Source: an uncultured Clostridia bacterium (GTDB lineage: Bacteria; Bacillota; Clostridia; UBA1381). Taken from it: DNA of 64,000 bases. The position numbers and the translations under genes were made by a program. Within the stretch, counting starts at the first letter, position 1. Every line of letters begins with the position of its first letter. The notes under the pieces are model-generated. The model was not told where the DNA came from. It saw only the letters and a program-made list of their open reading frames with translations, and ran no database searches. The DNA is taken from assembly GCA_934476075.1 (NCBI GenBank), contig CAKSNH010000013.1, positions 21,467 to 85,466 of the forward strand. The letters are read 5' to 3'. Shown in pieces: positions 8,240-16,834 of this stretch.

Positions 8240-8818
8240 TTGGATTTATTTTCATTGTTTCTTATAGCGATTGGTTTGGCAATGGACGCATTCTCCGTAT
8301 CCGTTACCGACGGTATCATTTTAAAGGGAAAACTGAAATTTAGAAATGCACTTAAAATAGGCTTGTTTTTCGGAATATTTCAGGCGGTTATGCCGTGTAT
8401 AGGTTACGTTTTGGGATTTAATTTCAAAAGCTACATAGAAAGCGTAGACCATTGGGTGGCACTTATTCTGCTTGGATTTATAGGCGGTAAAATGCTGTAT
8501 GACGGTATCAGGGGCGGCGATGACGAGGAAGCCGAGCTTGAAGGCAAAAATCCGCTCGACAACAAGGTATTGACCATACTTGCGGTAGCCACAAGCATTG
8601 ACGCACTTGCTGTGGGGATAACACTTGCCACGATGGATTGCAGTCTTGCACTTGCGTCGGGGGTAATCGGCACGGTGGCATTCGTATTGTCGATAGTCGG
8701 AGTTTATATAGGAAATAAGTGCGGTAACCTGTTCGGGAACAAGGCGGACATTGTCGGAGGCTTGGTTCTTGTGGGTATTGGCTTAAAAATACTGATTGAA
8801 CACTTATTTTTCGTATAA
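8240..8818 (+). CDS. mntP: Manganese efflux pump MntP
   Basis: 192 residues with six hydrophobic helices in two threefold repeats, the MntP design. The pump exports Mn2+ and so protects against manganese excess. Each half carries the acidic signature: 'AIGLAMDAFSVSVTDG' near the start and 'AVATSIDALAVGITLA' in the second half, whose aspartates line the metal path. A TTG at 8240 fits the family start (M-D-L-F-S-L-F-L-I-A-I-G) and is spaced correctly from GGAGTG at 8228-8233; a GTG at 8231 in the same frame overlaps that site and is less likely. Monocistronic, with its own promoter. Confidence 0.9.
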   Translation: MDLFSLFLIAIGLAMDAFSVSVTDGIILKGKLKFRNALKIGLFFGIFQAVMPCIGYVLGFNFKSYIESVDHWVALILLGFIGGKMLYDGIRGGDDEEAELEGKNPLDNKVLTILAVATSIDALAVGITLATMDCSLALASGVIGTVAFVLSIVGVYIGNKCGNLFGNKADIVGGLVLVGIGLKILIEHLFFV

Positions 8819-8862
8819 AATGTAAAATTAAAAGAAATTTTTGATTTTTTTAAATTTACCTA

Positions 8863-8891
8863 TTGCAAACTTTTTTGTAGTGTGGTATAAT
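8863..8891 (+). promoter_or_regulatory. Promoter of the gatCAB-aspS operon
   Basis: -35 TTGCAA (8863-8868), 17-bp spacer, -10 TATAAT (8886-8891). It gives a leader of about 135 bases before gatC. Confidence 0.75.
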
Positions 8892-8926
8892 GCTAATAAA
8901 TTAACAAAGAGATATTGAAACAACAA

Positions 8927-8987
8927 AGGTGTTGTGTATAGAGGACTTAATTGTACGGTTGAGTTCTGTATACATAACACCTTTTTT
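8927..8987 (+). promoter_or_regulatory. Attenuator-like terminator hairpin in the gatC leader
   Basis: AGGTGTTGTGTATA (8927-8940) pairs with TATACATAACACCT (8969-8982), an inner AGGACTTAA/TTGAGTTCT stem extends it, and six T follow. This is an intrinsic terminator located between the promoter and gatC, so the operon must be read through or regulated by antitermination. The leader is short for a T-box and lacks the conserved T-box antiterminator sequence. Confidence 0.7.
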
Positions 8988-9034
8988 AGTTCAATCGGTT
9001 CTAAAATATTTTGTTGCATAAAGGGGAGAAGATT

Positions 9035-9313
9035 ATGTTTGATATTGAGCTTACCAAGCACCTTGCGGAACTTAGTAAAATATCATTTACCGATGATGAG
9101 CTTGAAAAGATGAATGCTCAGATGGGTGACATTATAAATTTAATGGACAAAGTTAAGAACTTCGATAAAAACGATAAAACATATGCACTTGACGCAGTAA
9201 ACTACCCGAATTTGCGTGCAGATGAACCACAGGACTCATTTGATACGGACAAGATTTTATCAAATTCAAAGAAGGTACAGAATAACAGCTTTGTAGTGCC
9301 GAAAGTGGTTTGA
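9035..9313 (+). CDS. gatC: Asp-tRNA(Asn)/Glu-tRNA(Gln) amidotransferase subunit C
   Basis: 92 residues, the usual size of GatC, the small subunit that wraps around the GatA-GatB interface. The N-terminal 'HLAELSKISFTDDELEKM' and 'LRADEP' are family signatures. ATG at 9035 follows GGGGAG. It is the first gene of gatC-gatA-gatB-aspS; a terminator hairpin lies in its leader. The complex amidates Asp-tRNA(Asn) and/or Glu-tRNA(Gln). Confidence 0.9.
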   Translation: MFDIELTKHLAELSKISFTDDELEKMNAQMGDIINLMDKVKNFDKNDKTYALDAVNYPNLRADEPQDSFDTDKILSNSKKVQNNSFVVPKVV

Positions 9314-9342
9314 TTGAATTTTTAACGGAAGGAGCATGGGAT

Positions 9343-10779
9343 ATGTCTATTGCTAAATTGCGTGAGCAGCTTGATAAAAAAGAAATAAGTGCAAGGGAAC
9401 TTACACAATCCTATTTGGATAAAATTAAAAATACAGATAAAGAGTTAAACAGTTACATTACGGTCTGCGAAGAATCGGCACTTGACGAAGCCGACAAAGC
9501 ACAGGAGATGATTGACGGCGGAAACAGCGGTGCATTAACGGGAATACCGCTAAGCATTAAAGATAACATCTGTACAATCGGTACAAGAACAACGTGTGCG
9601 TCTAAAATGCTTGAAGATTTTGTGCCGATATACAATGCGACCGCAATGGAAAAATTAAATAATGCCGGTGCGGTTATATTGGGCAAAACCAATATGGACG
9701 AGTTTGCGATGGGCGGTTCGTCACAGACATCGTATTTCGGCGGTGTACATAATCCGTATGATACCTCTCGTGTAACGGGCGGTTCATCGGGCGGAGCGGC
9801 TGCAAGTGTAGCCGGCGGACTTTGCGTCGGAGCGTTAGGCTCGGATACGGGCGGTTCGGTTCGTCAGCCGGCATCATTCTGCGGCGTCACAGGCTTAAAG
9901 CCGACATACGGCAGAGTTTCACGTTACGGACTTATCGCATTTGCATCATCGCTTGACCAAATCGGTACGCTTGCGAAAAGTGCCGAGGACTGCGGACTGA
10001 TACTTTCGGCTATTTCGGGGTATGACTGCAACGACAGAACTTCGGCAAAGGTTGAAGATGTGAATGTAAACGCAAAAATCGGTATGAGCCTGAAAGGAAT
10101 TAAAATCGGTATACCGGCAGAATTTTTTGCGGAGGGTGTCCGTGAGGACGTTAAAAATACGGTTATGGCGGCGGCAAAAGCATACGAGAGCATGGGTGCG
10201 GAATTGGTTTCGGTATCGCTGCCGAGCCTTGAATATGCGGTTTCGGCTTACTATTTGATTTCATCGGCTGAGGCGGCAAGCAACCTATCACGTTATGACG
10301 GTGTTAAGTACGGCTACCGTTCGCAAGTCGGCGAAAACTTTAACGAGCTTATCAAAAATACACGCCGTGAGGCGTTCGGCGATGAGGTTAAGAGAAGAAT
10401 TTTACTCGGTAACTACGCATTGTCAAGCGGTTACTATGACGCATATTATAAAGGAGCGTCAAAAATCCGCACACAGATTAAGAAAGAGTATAACGATATT
10501 TTTGAAAAATGCGACTGCATATTGACACCGACAGCCCCGACAACGGCTTATAAAATCGGTCAGCAGGAAAATGACCCCGTTAAAATGTACACGGCGGATA
10601 TTTGCACGGTTACGGTTAATATTGCCGGACTGCCGGCAATATCCACAACCTGCGGTTATGACAGCGACGGTATGCCGATTGGTATGAGCATTGTGGGAAA
10701 AATGTTTGATGAGGCTACAATTATTGCGGTTTGTGACGCTTTTGAAAAGAGTTTTGTAAGAAAAGAGGTGCAAGGCTAA
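9343..10779 (+). CDS. gatA: Asp-tRNA(Asn)/Glu-tRNA(Gln) amidotransferase subunit A
   Basis: 478 residues. GatA is the amidase subunit that releases ammonia from glutamine. The Ser-cisSer-Lys triad is visible: Lys73 in 'SIKDNICT', Ser148 in 'GGSSGGAAASVAGG' and the nucleophile Ser172 in 'GSDTGGSVRQPA'. Start: ATG at 9343 has GGAG 8 bases upstream, whereas the frame's upstream TTG at 9310 overlaps the gatC stop and has no ribosome site. The last base of its stop codon is the first base of gatB, which indicates translational coupling. Confidence 0.95.
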   Translation: MSIAKLREQLDKKEISARELTQSYLDKIKNTDKELNSYITVCEESALDEADKAQEMIDGGNSGALTGIPLSIKDNICTIGTRTTCASKMLEDFVPIYNATAMEKLNNAGAVILGKTNMDEFAMGGSSQTSYFGGVHNPYDTSRVTGGSSGGAAASVAGGLCVGALGSDTGGSVRQPASFCGVTGLKPTYGRVSRYGLIAFASSLDQIGTLAKSAEDCGLILSAISGYDCNDRTSAKVEDVNVNAKIGMSLKGIKIGIPAEFFAEGVREDVKNTVMAAAKAYESMGAELVSVSLPSLEYAVSAYYLISSAEAASNLSRYDGVKYGYRSQVGENFNELIKNTRREAFGDEVKRRILLGNYALSSGYYDAYYKGASKIRTQIKKEYNDIFEKCDCILTPTAPTTAYKIGQQENDPVKMYTADICTVTVNIAGLPAISTTCGYDSDGMPIGMSIVGKMFDEATIIAVCDAFEKSFVRKEVQG

Positions 10780-12197
10780 TGAAATATATTCCTGTAATCG
10801 GTCTTGAAATTCACGCAGAAATGCTTACTCATTCAAAGGTATTCTGTTCCTGTTCGGCGGAATTCGGCGGCGACGCAAACAGCAGAGTCTGCCCAAGATG
10901 TTCGGGACTTCCGGGCACACTTCCCGTTGTAAATCAAGGGGCGGTGACTTTGGCGGCTCGTGCCGGCTTTGCACTCGGCTGTTCGGTAAACGGATATTCT
11001 TCGTTCGACAGAAAGAACTATTTTTATCCCGATTTGCCGAAAGCATATCAGATTACGCAGTTTGAAAATCCTATATGCGGAGCGGGAGCGATTGAGGTAA
11101 ACGGTAAAAAGTTCAGAATTAATCATATACATATAGAGGAAGATGCCGGTAAATTGGTGCATGACGATTATGAGGGTGTATCAATGGCAGACTATAATCG
11201 CTGCGGTGTTCCGCTTATTGAAATTGTTACCGAACCCGACATGAGGAGTGCCGAGGAGGCAAGGGATTTTGTTGCTGAAATTGCACTTCGTTTAAGATAT
11301 GCCGGTGTATGCGATGCGAAAATGGAGCAAGGCTCACTTCGAGTTGACGTAAACATTTCGCTTATGCCGTATGATTCGGACGTATTCGGTACTCGTGCTG
11401 AAATTAAGAATTTGAACTCGCTTAAATCTATCGTGAGAGCTATTGAATATGAAATTGAAAGACAGAGCGAGATTTTGGATAAAGGCGAAAAAGTCATTCA
11501 GGAAACAAGACATTTCAACGATAACCACGGGACTACAAAATCGCTTCGTTCAAAGGAAGAAGCACACGATTACCGCTATTTCCCCGAACCGGATATACCG
11601 CCTGTATTTTTGACAGACGAGGAAATTGAGGAAATACGAAACAGTATGCCCGAAATGCCGTACAAGAGATACGAAAGATATACAAGCGAATATAATCTGC
11701 CGGAGGCGGACGCTAATCTGCTTATAGCAGACAAGGATTTATCGGACTTTTATGACAGTGCGGTAAAGGAATATCCGAACTATAAAGCGGTTTCAAATAT
11801 GGTTTTGGGTGAATTTTTGAGAAATATCAATGATACGGCGGTTGCGGTGGCGGACGTTAAGATTGCTCCGAGCGATTTGGCACAAACGGTTAAAATGAGT
11901 GAGGACGGTATTGTCAGCAAGAATGCCGCAAAGGATATTGTAAAAATCATGTTTGAAAAGGGCGGCAAGCCACAGGATATTGCAAAGGCAAACGGTCTTA
12001 TTATGGAAAATGACTCGTCGGCACTTGAAGAAGTTATCGACAGGGTAATAGGCGAAAATGCAGAATCTGTCCAAAGCTTTAAGGACGGCAACCAAAAGGT
12101 GTTCGGTTTCTTGATGGGACAGGTAATCAGATATGCCGGCAAGGGTGCTAACCCGAAAATGGCAAAGGATTTATTGATGAAAAAGATTAACGGCTAA
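10779..12197 (+). CDS. gatB: Asp-tRNA(Asn)/Glu-tRNA(Gln) amidotransferase subunit B
   Basis: 472 residues, full length. GatB binds the mischarged tRNA, phosphorylates its side chain and transfers the ammonia that arrives by tunnel from GatA. Signatures: 'GLEIHAEMLTHSKVFCSC' at the N-terminus, the second cysteine pair in 'CPRCSGLPGTLP', and 'YFPEPDIPP'. The C-terminal part holds the helical and YqeY-like tail that reads the tRNA elbow. Start overlaps the gatA stop by one base. Confidence 0.95.
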   Translation: MKYIPVIGLEIHAEMLTHSKVFCSCSAEFGGDANSRVCPRCSGLPGTLPVVNQGAVTLAARAGFALGCSVNGYSSFDRKNYFYPDLPKAYQITQFENPICGAGAIEVNGKKFRINHIHIEEDAGKLVHDDYEGVSMADYNRCGVPLIEIVTEPDMRSAEEARDFVAEIALRLRYAGVCDAKMEQGSLRVDVNISLMPYDSDVFGTRAEIKNLNSLKSIVRAIEYEIERQSEILDKGEKVIQETRHFNDNHGTTKSLRSKEEAHDYRYFPEPDIPPVFLTDEEIEEIRNSMPEMPYKRYERYTSEYNLPEADANLLIADKDLSDFYDSAVKEYPNYKAVSNMVLGEFLRNINDTAVAVADVKIAPSDLAQTVKMSEDGIVSKNAAKDIVKIMFEKGGKPQDIAKANGLIMENDSSALEEVIDRVIGENAESVQSFKDGNQKVFGFLMGQVIRYAGKGANPKMAKDLLMKKING

Positions 12198-12233
12198 AAT
12201 ATTTTATAATATACAATGAATGGGGGAGTGAAT

Positions 12234-13544
12234 ATGCAGACAGCAGACGGTGCAAGCCTTTTAAAGACAGTTACACTCGATGATATGGAAAAGGCTGTCG
12301 GCGGAAGTATCACATTTTGTGCTTGTGTACATAAGGTGCGAAGTATGAAAAATTTTGCTTTCGTATTGCTCAGAACAGGCAGATATGTATTCCAGTCGGT
12401 TTATTCCGAGGATACCTGCAAAGGCAGTCTTGACGATATAAGCGAGGGTGTTTATGTGAAAATCACAGGCAGTGTGAAAGAGGATAAGCGTGCAAATTAC
12501 GGCTATGAAATCACACTTGAAGATTTTGAGGTTTTGTCAAGACCGGCGGCGGATTATCCGCTTCATGTGTCGGACAAAAATATCGGTTGTCCGATTGAAA
12601 CAAATTTGAATTACAGAAGTGTGGCACTCAGAAATCCACGTCAGAGAGCGGTGTTTAAAATCAGTGAGGGCGTATGTGAGGGATTCAGACGGTTTATGCT
12701 GGAAAACGGTTTTACGGAAATTCACAGCCCTAAGATTGTTGCCGCCGGTGCGGAGGGCGGTGCGAATATTTTCAAATTGAAGTATTTCGGAAACGATGCG
12801 TTTTTGGCACAAAGTCCGCAGTTTTACAAGCAGACCTGCGTGGCATTCTTTGACAGAGTGTTTGAGGTTGCACCCGTATACCGTGCGGAAAAGCACAACT
12901 CGACACGTCACTTAAACGAATATATCGGTCTTGACTTTGAAATGGGCTTTATCGACAGTATGCGTGATGTAATGCAGATGGAAACGGCGATGCTTAAATA
13001 TGTGGTTGATTATATAAAAGAGCCGTACAAAAATGAATTGGAGCTGCTTGGGGCAGAATTGCCGGAGATTAAGAAAATTCCGATTGTGACTTTCTTTGAG
13101 GCACTTGATATAGTGGGTTCGAGCCACAACAAGGCTGACCTTGACCCACAGGACGAAATTGATTTGTGCAATTATGCAAAGGAAAAGTACGGCAGTGAAT
13201 TTATATTTGTTGAGAAATTCCCTGCATTAAAGCGTCCGTTCTATGCGATGAATTCAAAGGAAGACGAAAAGCTTGCCGAAAGTTTCGACTTGCTGTTCAG
13301 AGGTCTTGAAATCACCACGGGCGGACAGCGTATACACGATTATAACGAACAGGTTGCCAAAATGGAGAAGTTCGGTATGAATCCCGATGATTTGAAGGTA
13401 TATCTTGATATTCATAAATACGGTATGCCGCCTCACGGAGGGTTGGGTATCGGTCTTGAAAGATTGGTAATGAAATTGCTTGGCTTGCAGAATATCAGAG
13501 AGGCGAGCCTGTTCCCAAGAGATATTACACATCTTGACCCATAA
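12234..13544 (+). CDS. aspS: Aspartyl-tRNA synthetase, short archaeal-type (AspS2)
   Basis: 436 residues, the size of archaeal-type AspRS, and without the GAD insertion of the usual bacterial enzyme (about 590). An OB-fold anticodon domain (about 1-125) precedes the class II core, with motif 2 'YRAEKHNSTRHLNEY' and motif 3 'GLGIGLERLVMKLLG'. ATG at 12234 follows GGGGGAG. Its place directly after gatCAB suggests a non-discriminating enzyme that puts Asp on tRNA(Asn) for transamidation; that is inference from context and from clostridial parallels, not from specificity residues. An AsnRS relative is less likely. Confidence 0.8.
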   Translation: MQTADGASLLKTVTLDDMEKAVGGSITFCACVHKVRSMKNFAFVLLRTGRYVFQSVYSEDTCKGSLDDISEGVYVKITGSVKEDKRANYGYEITLEDFEVLSRPAADYPLHVSDKNIGCPIETNLNYRSVALRNPRQRAVFKISEGVCEGFRRFMLENGFTEIHSPKIVAAGAEGGANIFKLKYFGNDAFLAQSPQFYKQTCVAFFDRVFEVAPVYRAEKHNSTRHLNEYIGLDFEMGFIDSMRDVMQMETAMLKYVVDYIKEPYKNELELLGAELPEIKKIPIVTFFEALDIVGSSHNKADLDPQDEIDLCNYAKEKYGSEFIFVEKFPALKRPFYAMNSKEDEKLAESFDLLFRGLEITTGGQRIHDYNEQVAKMEKFGMNPDDLKVYLDIHKYGMPPHGGLGIGLERLVMKLLGLQNIREASLFPRDITHLDP

Positions 13545-13620
13545 AAATAAACAGTAAAGTGTAGATTTTGGTTATTAATTTGTATATCTTTTACGGAATT
13601 TAATAGTGCATAAAAAATAC
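13545..13620. other. Intergenic gap
   Basis: A short A/T-rich stretch between aspS and the glnN promoter. I see no clear terminator. Confidence 0.4.
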
Positions 13621-13649
13621 TTGTAAAAAGAATAGTTTGTTGATATAAT
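13621..13649 (+). promoter_or_regulatory. Promoter of glnN
   Basis: -35 TTGTAA (13621-13626), 17-bp spacer, -10 TATAAT (13644-13649). It yields a leader of about 260 bases. Confidence 0.7.
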
Positions 13650-13655
13650 AGAAAA

Positions 13656-13790
13656 TGTTAGTATGGATTAACTTGTCGCATGGGTGCGTGACAATCCGAA
13701 CATTGTTTATAATATCAACAGTATGTAAAACAAAGGCGTTTTATATTCCGTTATATTAGGATTATAGTACGCCTTGTTGTGTATATATAG
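13656..13790 (+). promoter_or_regulatory. Structured leader of glnN, possible ANTAR-type target
   Basis: The start of the transcript folds into a nested stem: AATGTT/AACATT outside, then GGATT/AATCC, then TTGTCGC-ATGGGT-GCG(T)GACAA. The six-base loop ATGGGT has A at position 1 and G at position 4, the pattern bound by ANTAR antiterminators. Downstream ACAAAGGCGT (about 13730) pairs with ACGCCTTGT (about 13768-13776). No clear U-tract follows the second hairpin and a second hexaloop is not evident, so the assignment is tentative. Confidence 0.4.
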
Positions 13791-13915
13791 TTATTAACAC
13801 TTGAAAAAGTGTGATTATAAAATCAGAGTACATATGTATTTTGAAACTTAATTTAGTAAATTTATAAACAATATGCGTGGATAACCATGCGGTTAATATT
13901 TAGGAGGTAAAATAT

Positions 13916-15991
13916 ATGTCAGTATCAGAAATCTTCGGAAGCAACGTGTTTAACCTAACAGTTATGAAGGAACGTCTTCCAAAAGACACATTCAAATCAA
14001 TCGAAAAAACTATCAAGGAAGGAACACCGCTTGAACCGTCGGTAGCAGAAGTTGTTGCAAATGCTATGAAAGACTGGGCAATCGAAAAAGGTGCTACACA
14101 CTACACACACTGGTTCCAGCCGATGACAGGTATCACAGCTGAAAAACATGACGCTTTCATTACTCCGGCAGAGGACGGCAAAGTAATCATGGAGTTTTCG
14201 GGTAAGGAGCTTATCATGGGCGAACCTGACGCATCAAGCTTCCCGTCAGGCGGTTTGAGAGCAACATTTGAGGCTCGTGGCTACACAGCATGGGACCCTA
14301 CATCATATGCGTTCATCAAAGACGGTTCACTTTGTATTCCAACAGCTTTCTGCTCATACTCAGGTGAAGTTTTGGATAAAAAGACTCCGCTTTTGCGTTC
14401 AATGGAGGCTGTAAATAAAGAGGCTTTGAGAGTATTGAAGTTCTTTGATTCAAAAGCTACAAGAGTTGTGTCATATGTCGGCCCTGAACAAGAATATTTC
14501 CTAACAGATGTTAAGCTATACAAACAACGTAAAGACTTGATTTTGACAGGCAGAACACTATTCGGTGCAAAACCGTCAAAAGGTCAGGAACTTGAAGACC
14601 ACTATTTCGGTACAATCAAAGAGCGAGTATCTGAGTTCATGAAAGAAATCGACGATGAACTTTGGAAATTGGGCGTACTTGACAAGACAAAACATAACGA
14701 AGTTGCTCCTGCTCAGCACGAACTTGCTCCTATTTTCTCAACAGCGAATATCGCTTGTGACCACAACCAGCTGACAATGGAAATCATGAAGAAAGTAGCT
14801 AACCGTCACGGTTTGGTATGCTTGCTGCATGAAAAGCCGTTCGAGGGTGTAAACGGTTCGGGTAAGCACAACAACTGGTCAATCGGTACAAATGACGGTG
14901 AACAATTATTAAAGCCGGGCAAAAACCCAATCAAGAACAAACAATTCCTATTGTTCCTAAGTGCGGTAATCAAAGCGGTTGACGAATACGGCGATTTGCT
15001 TAGAGTATCTGTTGCAACAGCCGGCAACGACCACCGTTTGGGTGCTAACGAAGCTCCTCCGGCTATCGTATCAATGTTCTTGGGCGAACAATTAACTTCT
15101 GTTCTGCACGCTTTAAAAGAGGGCAAGACAACAATGGAACAAACAGTATCTGTTCTTGAAACAGGTGTTGATACACTTCCTGTAATCAATAAGGACGCAA
15201 CAGACAGAAACAGAACATCACCGTTTGCATTCACAGGAAACAAGTTCGAGTTCAGAATGCCGGGTTCTGCACAATCTATCGCAGGTATCAACATTGTTAT
15301 CAACACAATCGTTGCGGAAACATTGTCACAATTTGCCGACAGATTGGAAAAAGCAACAGATGTGGATACAGAAATCATGAACATCGTTATGGATACAATC
15401 AAAGAAAACAGCAGAATTATCTTCAACGGCAACAACTATTCAGATGAATGGGTACAAGAGGCTGAAAGACGAGGCTTGCCAAATCTTAGAACATCAGCAG
15501 ACGCACTTCCGTTGTTTGCATCTGAAAAGAGCGTTAAGCTATTTGAAAAGCACAACGTATTTACAAGAGCGGAAACAGAATCTCGTACAGACATCATGAT
15601 TGAGGATTACAGCAAGGCATTGCACATTGAGGCTCTTACAATGCTTGAAATGGCAAACAGAGAAATTCTTCCTGCTTGTATTGCATACTCAACAGATGTT
15701 CTTCAATCAATCACAATGAAGAAATCAATCGGTTTGGAAGTACCTAACCAAGAAAAGCTTGTAGGCGAAATTTCAGCTTTGACAGAAACAATGATTTCAC
15801 AAATTAATTCATTGCAAGCCATTATGGACAGCGTTCCGGAAGAATCTGTTATCGGTACAGCCAACTATTACAGAGATACCGTTATCCCTGCAATGGACGA
15901 TTTGAGAGCAACAGCAGATACTTTGGAAACAAAAGTAAGCAAAGACTTCTGGCCGTTCCCTACATACGAAGATTTGTTATATAATGTTTGA
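13916..15991 (+). CDS. glnN: Glutamine synthetase, type III
   Basis: 691 residues, the size of GSIII (about 700) and much longer than GSI (about 450). It makes glutamine from glutamate, ammonia and ATP. GSIII signatures: the N-terminal 'FGSNVFNLTVMKERLPKDTF', 'HWFQPMTG', 'FPSGGLRATFEARGY' and 'HEKPFEGVNGSGKHNNWS', with the metal- and substrate-binding Glu/His residues. AGGAGG lies 8 bases before the ATG. A long structured leader precedes it and a strong terminator follows, so it is a single-gene unit probably controlled by nitrogen supply. Glutamine from here also feeds GatA upstream. Confidence 0.97.
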   Translation: MSVSEIFGSNVFNLTVMKERLPKDTFKSIEKTIKEGTPLEPSVAEVVANAMKDWAIEKGATHYTHWFQPMTGITAEKHDAFITPAEDGKVIMEFSGKELIMGEPDASSFPSGGLRATFEARGYTAWDPTSYAFIKDGSLCIPTAFCSYSGEVLDKKTPLLRSMEAVNKEALRVLKFFDSKATRVVSYVGPEQEYFLTDVKLYKQRKDLILTGRTLFGAKPSKGQELEDHYFGTIKERVSEFMKEIDDELWKLGVLDKTKHNEVAPAQHELAPIFSTANIACDHNQLTMEIMKKVANRHGLVCLLHEKPFEGVNGSGKHNNWSIGTNDGEQLLKPGKNPIKNKQFLLFLSAVIKAVDEYGDLLRVSVATAGNDHRLGANEAPPAIVSMFLGEQLTSVLHALKEGKTTMEQTVSVLETGVDTLPVINKDATDRNRTSPFAFTGNKFEFRMPGSAQSIAGINIVINTIVAETLSQFADRLEKATDVDTEIMNIVMDTIKENSRIIFNGNNYSDEWVQEAERRGLPNLRTSADALPLFASEKSVKLFEKHNVFTRAETESRTDIMIEDYSKALHIEALTMLEMANREILPACIAYSTDVLQSITMKKSIGLEVPNQEKLVGEISALTETMISQINSLQAIMDSVPEESVIGTANYYRDTVIPAMDDLRATADTLETKVSKDFWPFPTYEDLLYNV

Positions 15992-16027
15992 TTTTTGTAA
16001 TTGAATATGGTAATATAGAATTATGAT

Positions 16028-16062
16028 AAAGCACGATTAGTATTAATCGTGCTTTGTTTTTG
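16028..16062 (+). terminator. Terminator of glnN
   Basis: AAAGCACGATT ... AATCGTGCTTT stem with a T-rich tail. Confidence 0.85.
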
Positions 16063-16090
16063 TAAAGGTAAATAAATCATAATTTAATAT

Positions 16091-16119
16091 ACCCCAAAAA
16101 AACAAACAGGATATACGAA
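16091..16119 (+). promoter_or_regulatory. Putative SigI-dependent promoter of sigI
   Basis: ACCCCA (16091-16096) and CGAA (16116-16119), 19 bp apart, resemble the ACCCCC / CGAA boxes described for SigI promoters. It lies 31 bases before the sigI start, consistent with autoregulation. No good sigma-A promoter is seen closer. Confidence 0.5.
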
Positions 16120-16150
16120 TAAATATAATGTATTTATAAGGAATGGTAAA

Positions 16151-16834
16151 ATGAATATAAACGAGTATGTGTCAGAGATAAAGGACGACAATACAAAAAT
16201 AGATGTATTCATTGAAGAATACAAACCGTTCATTATGGGTGTGGTTTCAAGAAAACTGGGCGGTTTTTTTGAATATGGCGTGGACGAGGAACTGAGTGTG
16301 GCACTCGGTGCGTTTTTGGAGGCGATAAACGGCTTCGACCAAAACAAAGGAAATTTCCTATCCTTTGCGTCTACCGTCATTCACAGACGCTTGATTGATT
16401 TTCTGCGGCGGAAAAAACATAATGAACTGTCCATAGAGGACTGCGAGGAGAATAACCCCGCTTTGCTTGGTAAAAGCTCCGTTGAGTCGTACAATCAGAG
16501 TGAGTATGAAGAAAATCTGCGTATTGAACTTGAAATGTTCCGCCGTGAATTGTCCGTGTTCGGAATAAGCATGGAAAAGCTGGTTAAAGCGTCACCAAAG
16601 CAGAAAGGAACACGAAAACTGTATAATACAGTTGTTTCGTACATAACCCAAAATGAAGAAATTTTAACCCAGATTTTGCAAAAAGGCTATATGCCCGTTA
16701 CGGCAGTGAGCGAGAATTTGGGTATTAACCGCAAGAAAATAGAACGTGGACGTGATTATATTATTGCGTGCGTGATTATTCAGCATGGAGATTATGTGTA
16801 TATGAAAGAATATATTAAGTGGGAGGTGATATAA
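16151..16834 (+). CDS. sigI: RNA polymerase sigma factor SigI
   Basis: 227 residues. SigI factors are a sigma-70 branch that answers heat or, in cellulolytic clostridia, extracellular polysaccharide, and is held by RsgI. Sigma region 2 is visible as 'FLSFASTVIHRRLIDFLRRKKH', the -10 recognition helix with the 'RRLIDFLR' signature. The C-terminus 'VTAVSENLGINRKKIERGRDYI' is the SigI C-domain that replaces a normal region 4 helix-turn-helix. The stop codon shares its last base with the rsgI start. Position, size and partner all fit. Confidence 0.9.
   Translation: MNINEYVSEIKDDNTKIDVFIEEYKPFIMGVVSRKLGGFFEYGVDEELSVALGAFLEAINGFDQNKGNFLSFASTVIHRRLIDFLRRKKHNELSIEDCEENNPALLGKSSVESYNQSEYEENLRIELEMFRRELSVFGISMEKLVKASPKQKGTRKLYNTVVSYITQNEEILTQILQKGYMPVTAVSENLGINRKKIERGRDYIIACVIIQHGDYVYMKEYIKWEVI

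Noticed and set aside
8158..8240. yybP-ykoY manganese riboswitch before mntP
   Set aside because: The stretch between the promoter and the start is about 50 bases and has no such fold.
8863..9034. T-box riboswitch before gatC
   Set aside because: The leader is only about 140 bases and the conserved T-box antiterminator sequence is absent, although the function of the operon would fit.
14806..15435. A 209-codon minus-strand frame inside glnN
   Set aside because: Shadow of the highly biased glnN coding sequence; no start signal and no family features.
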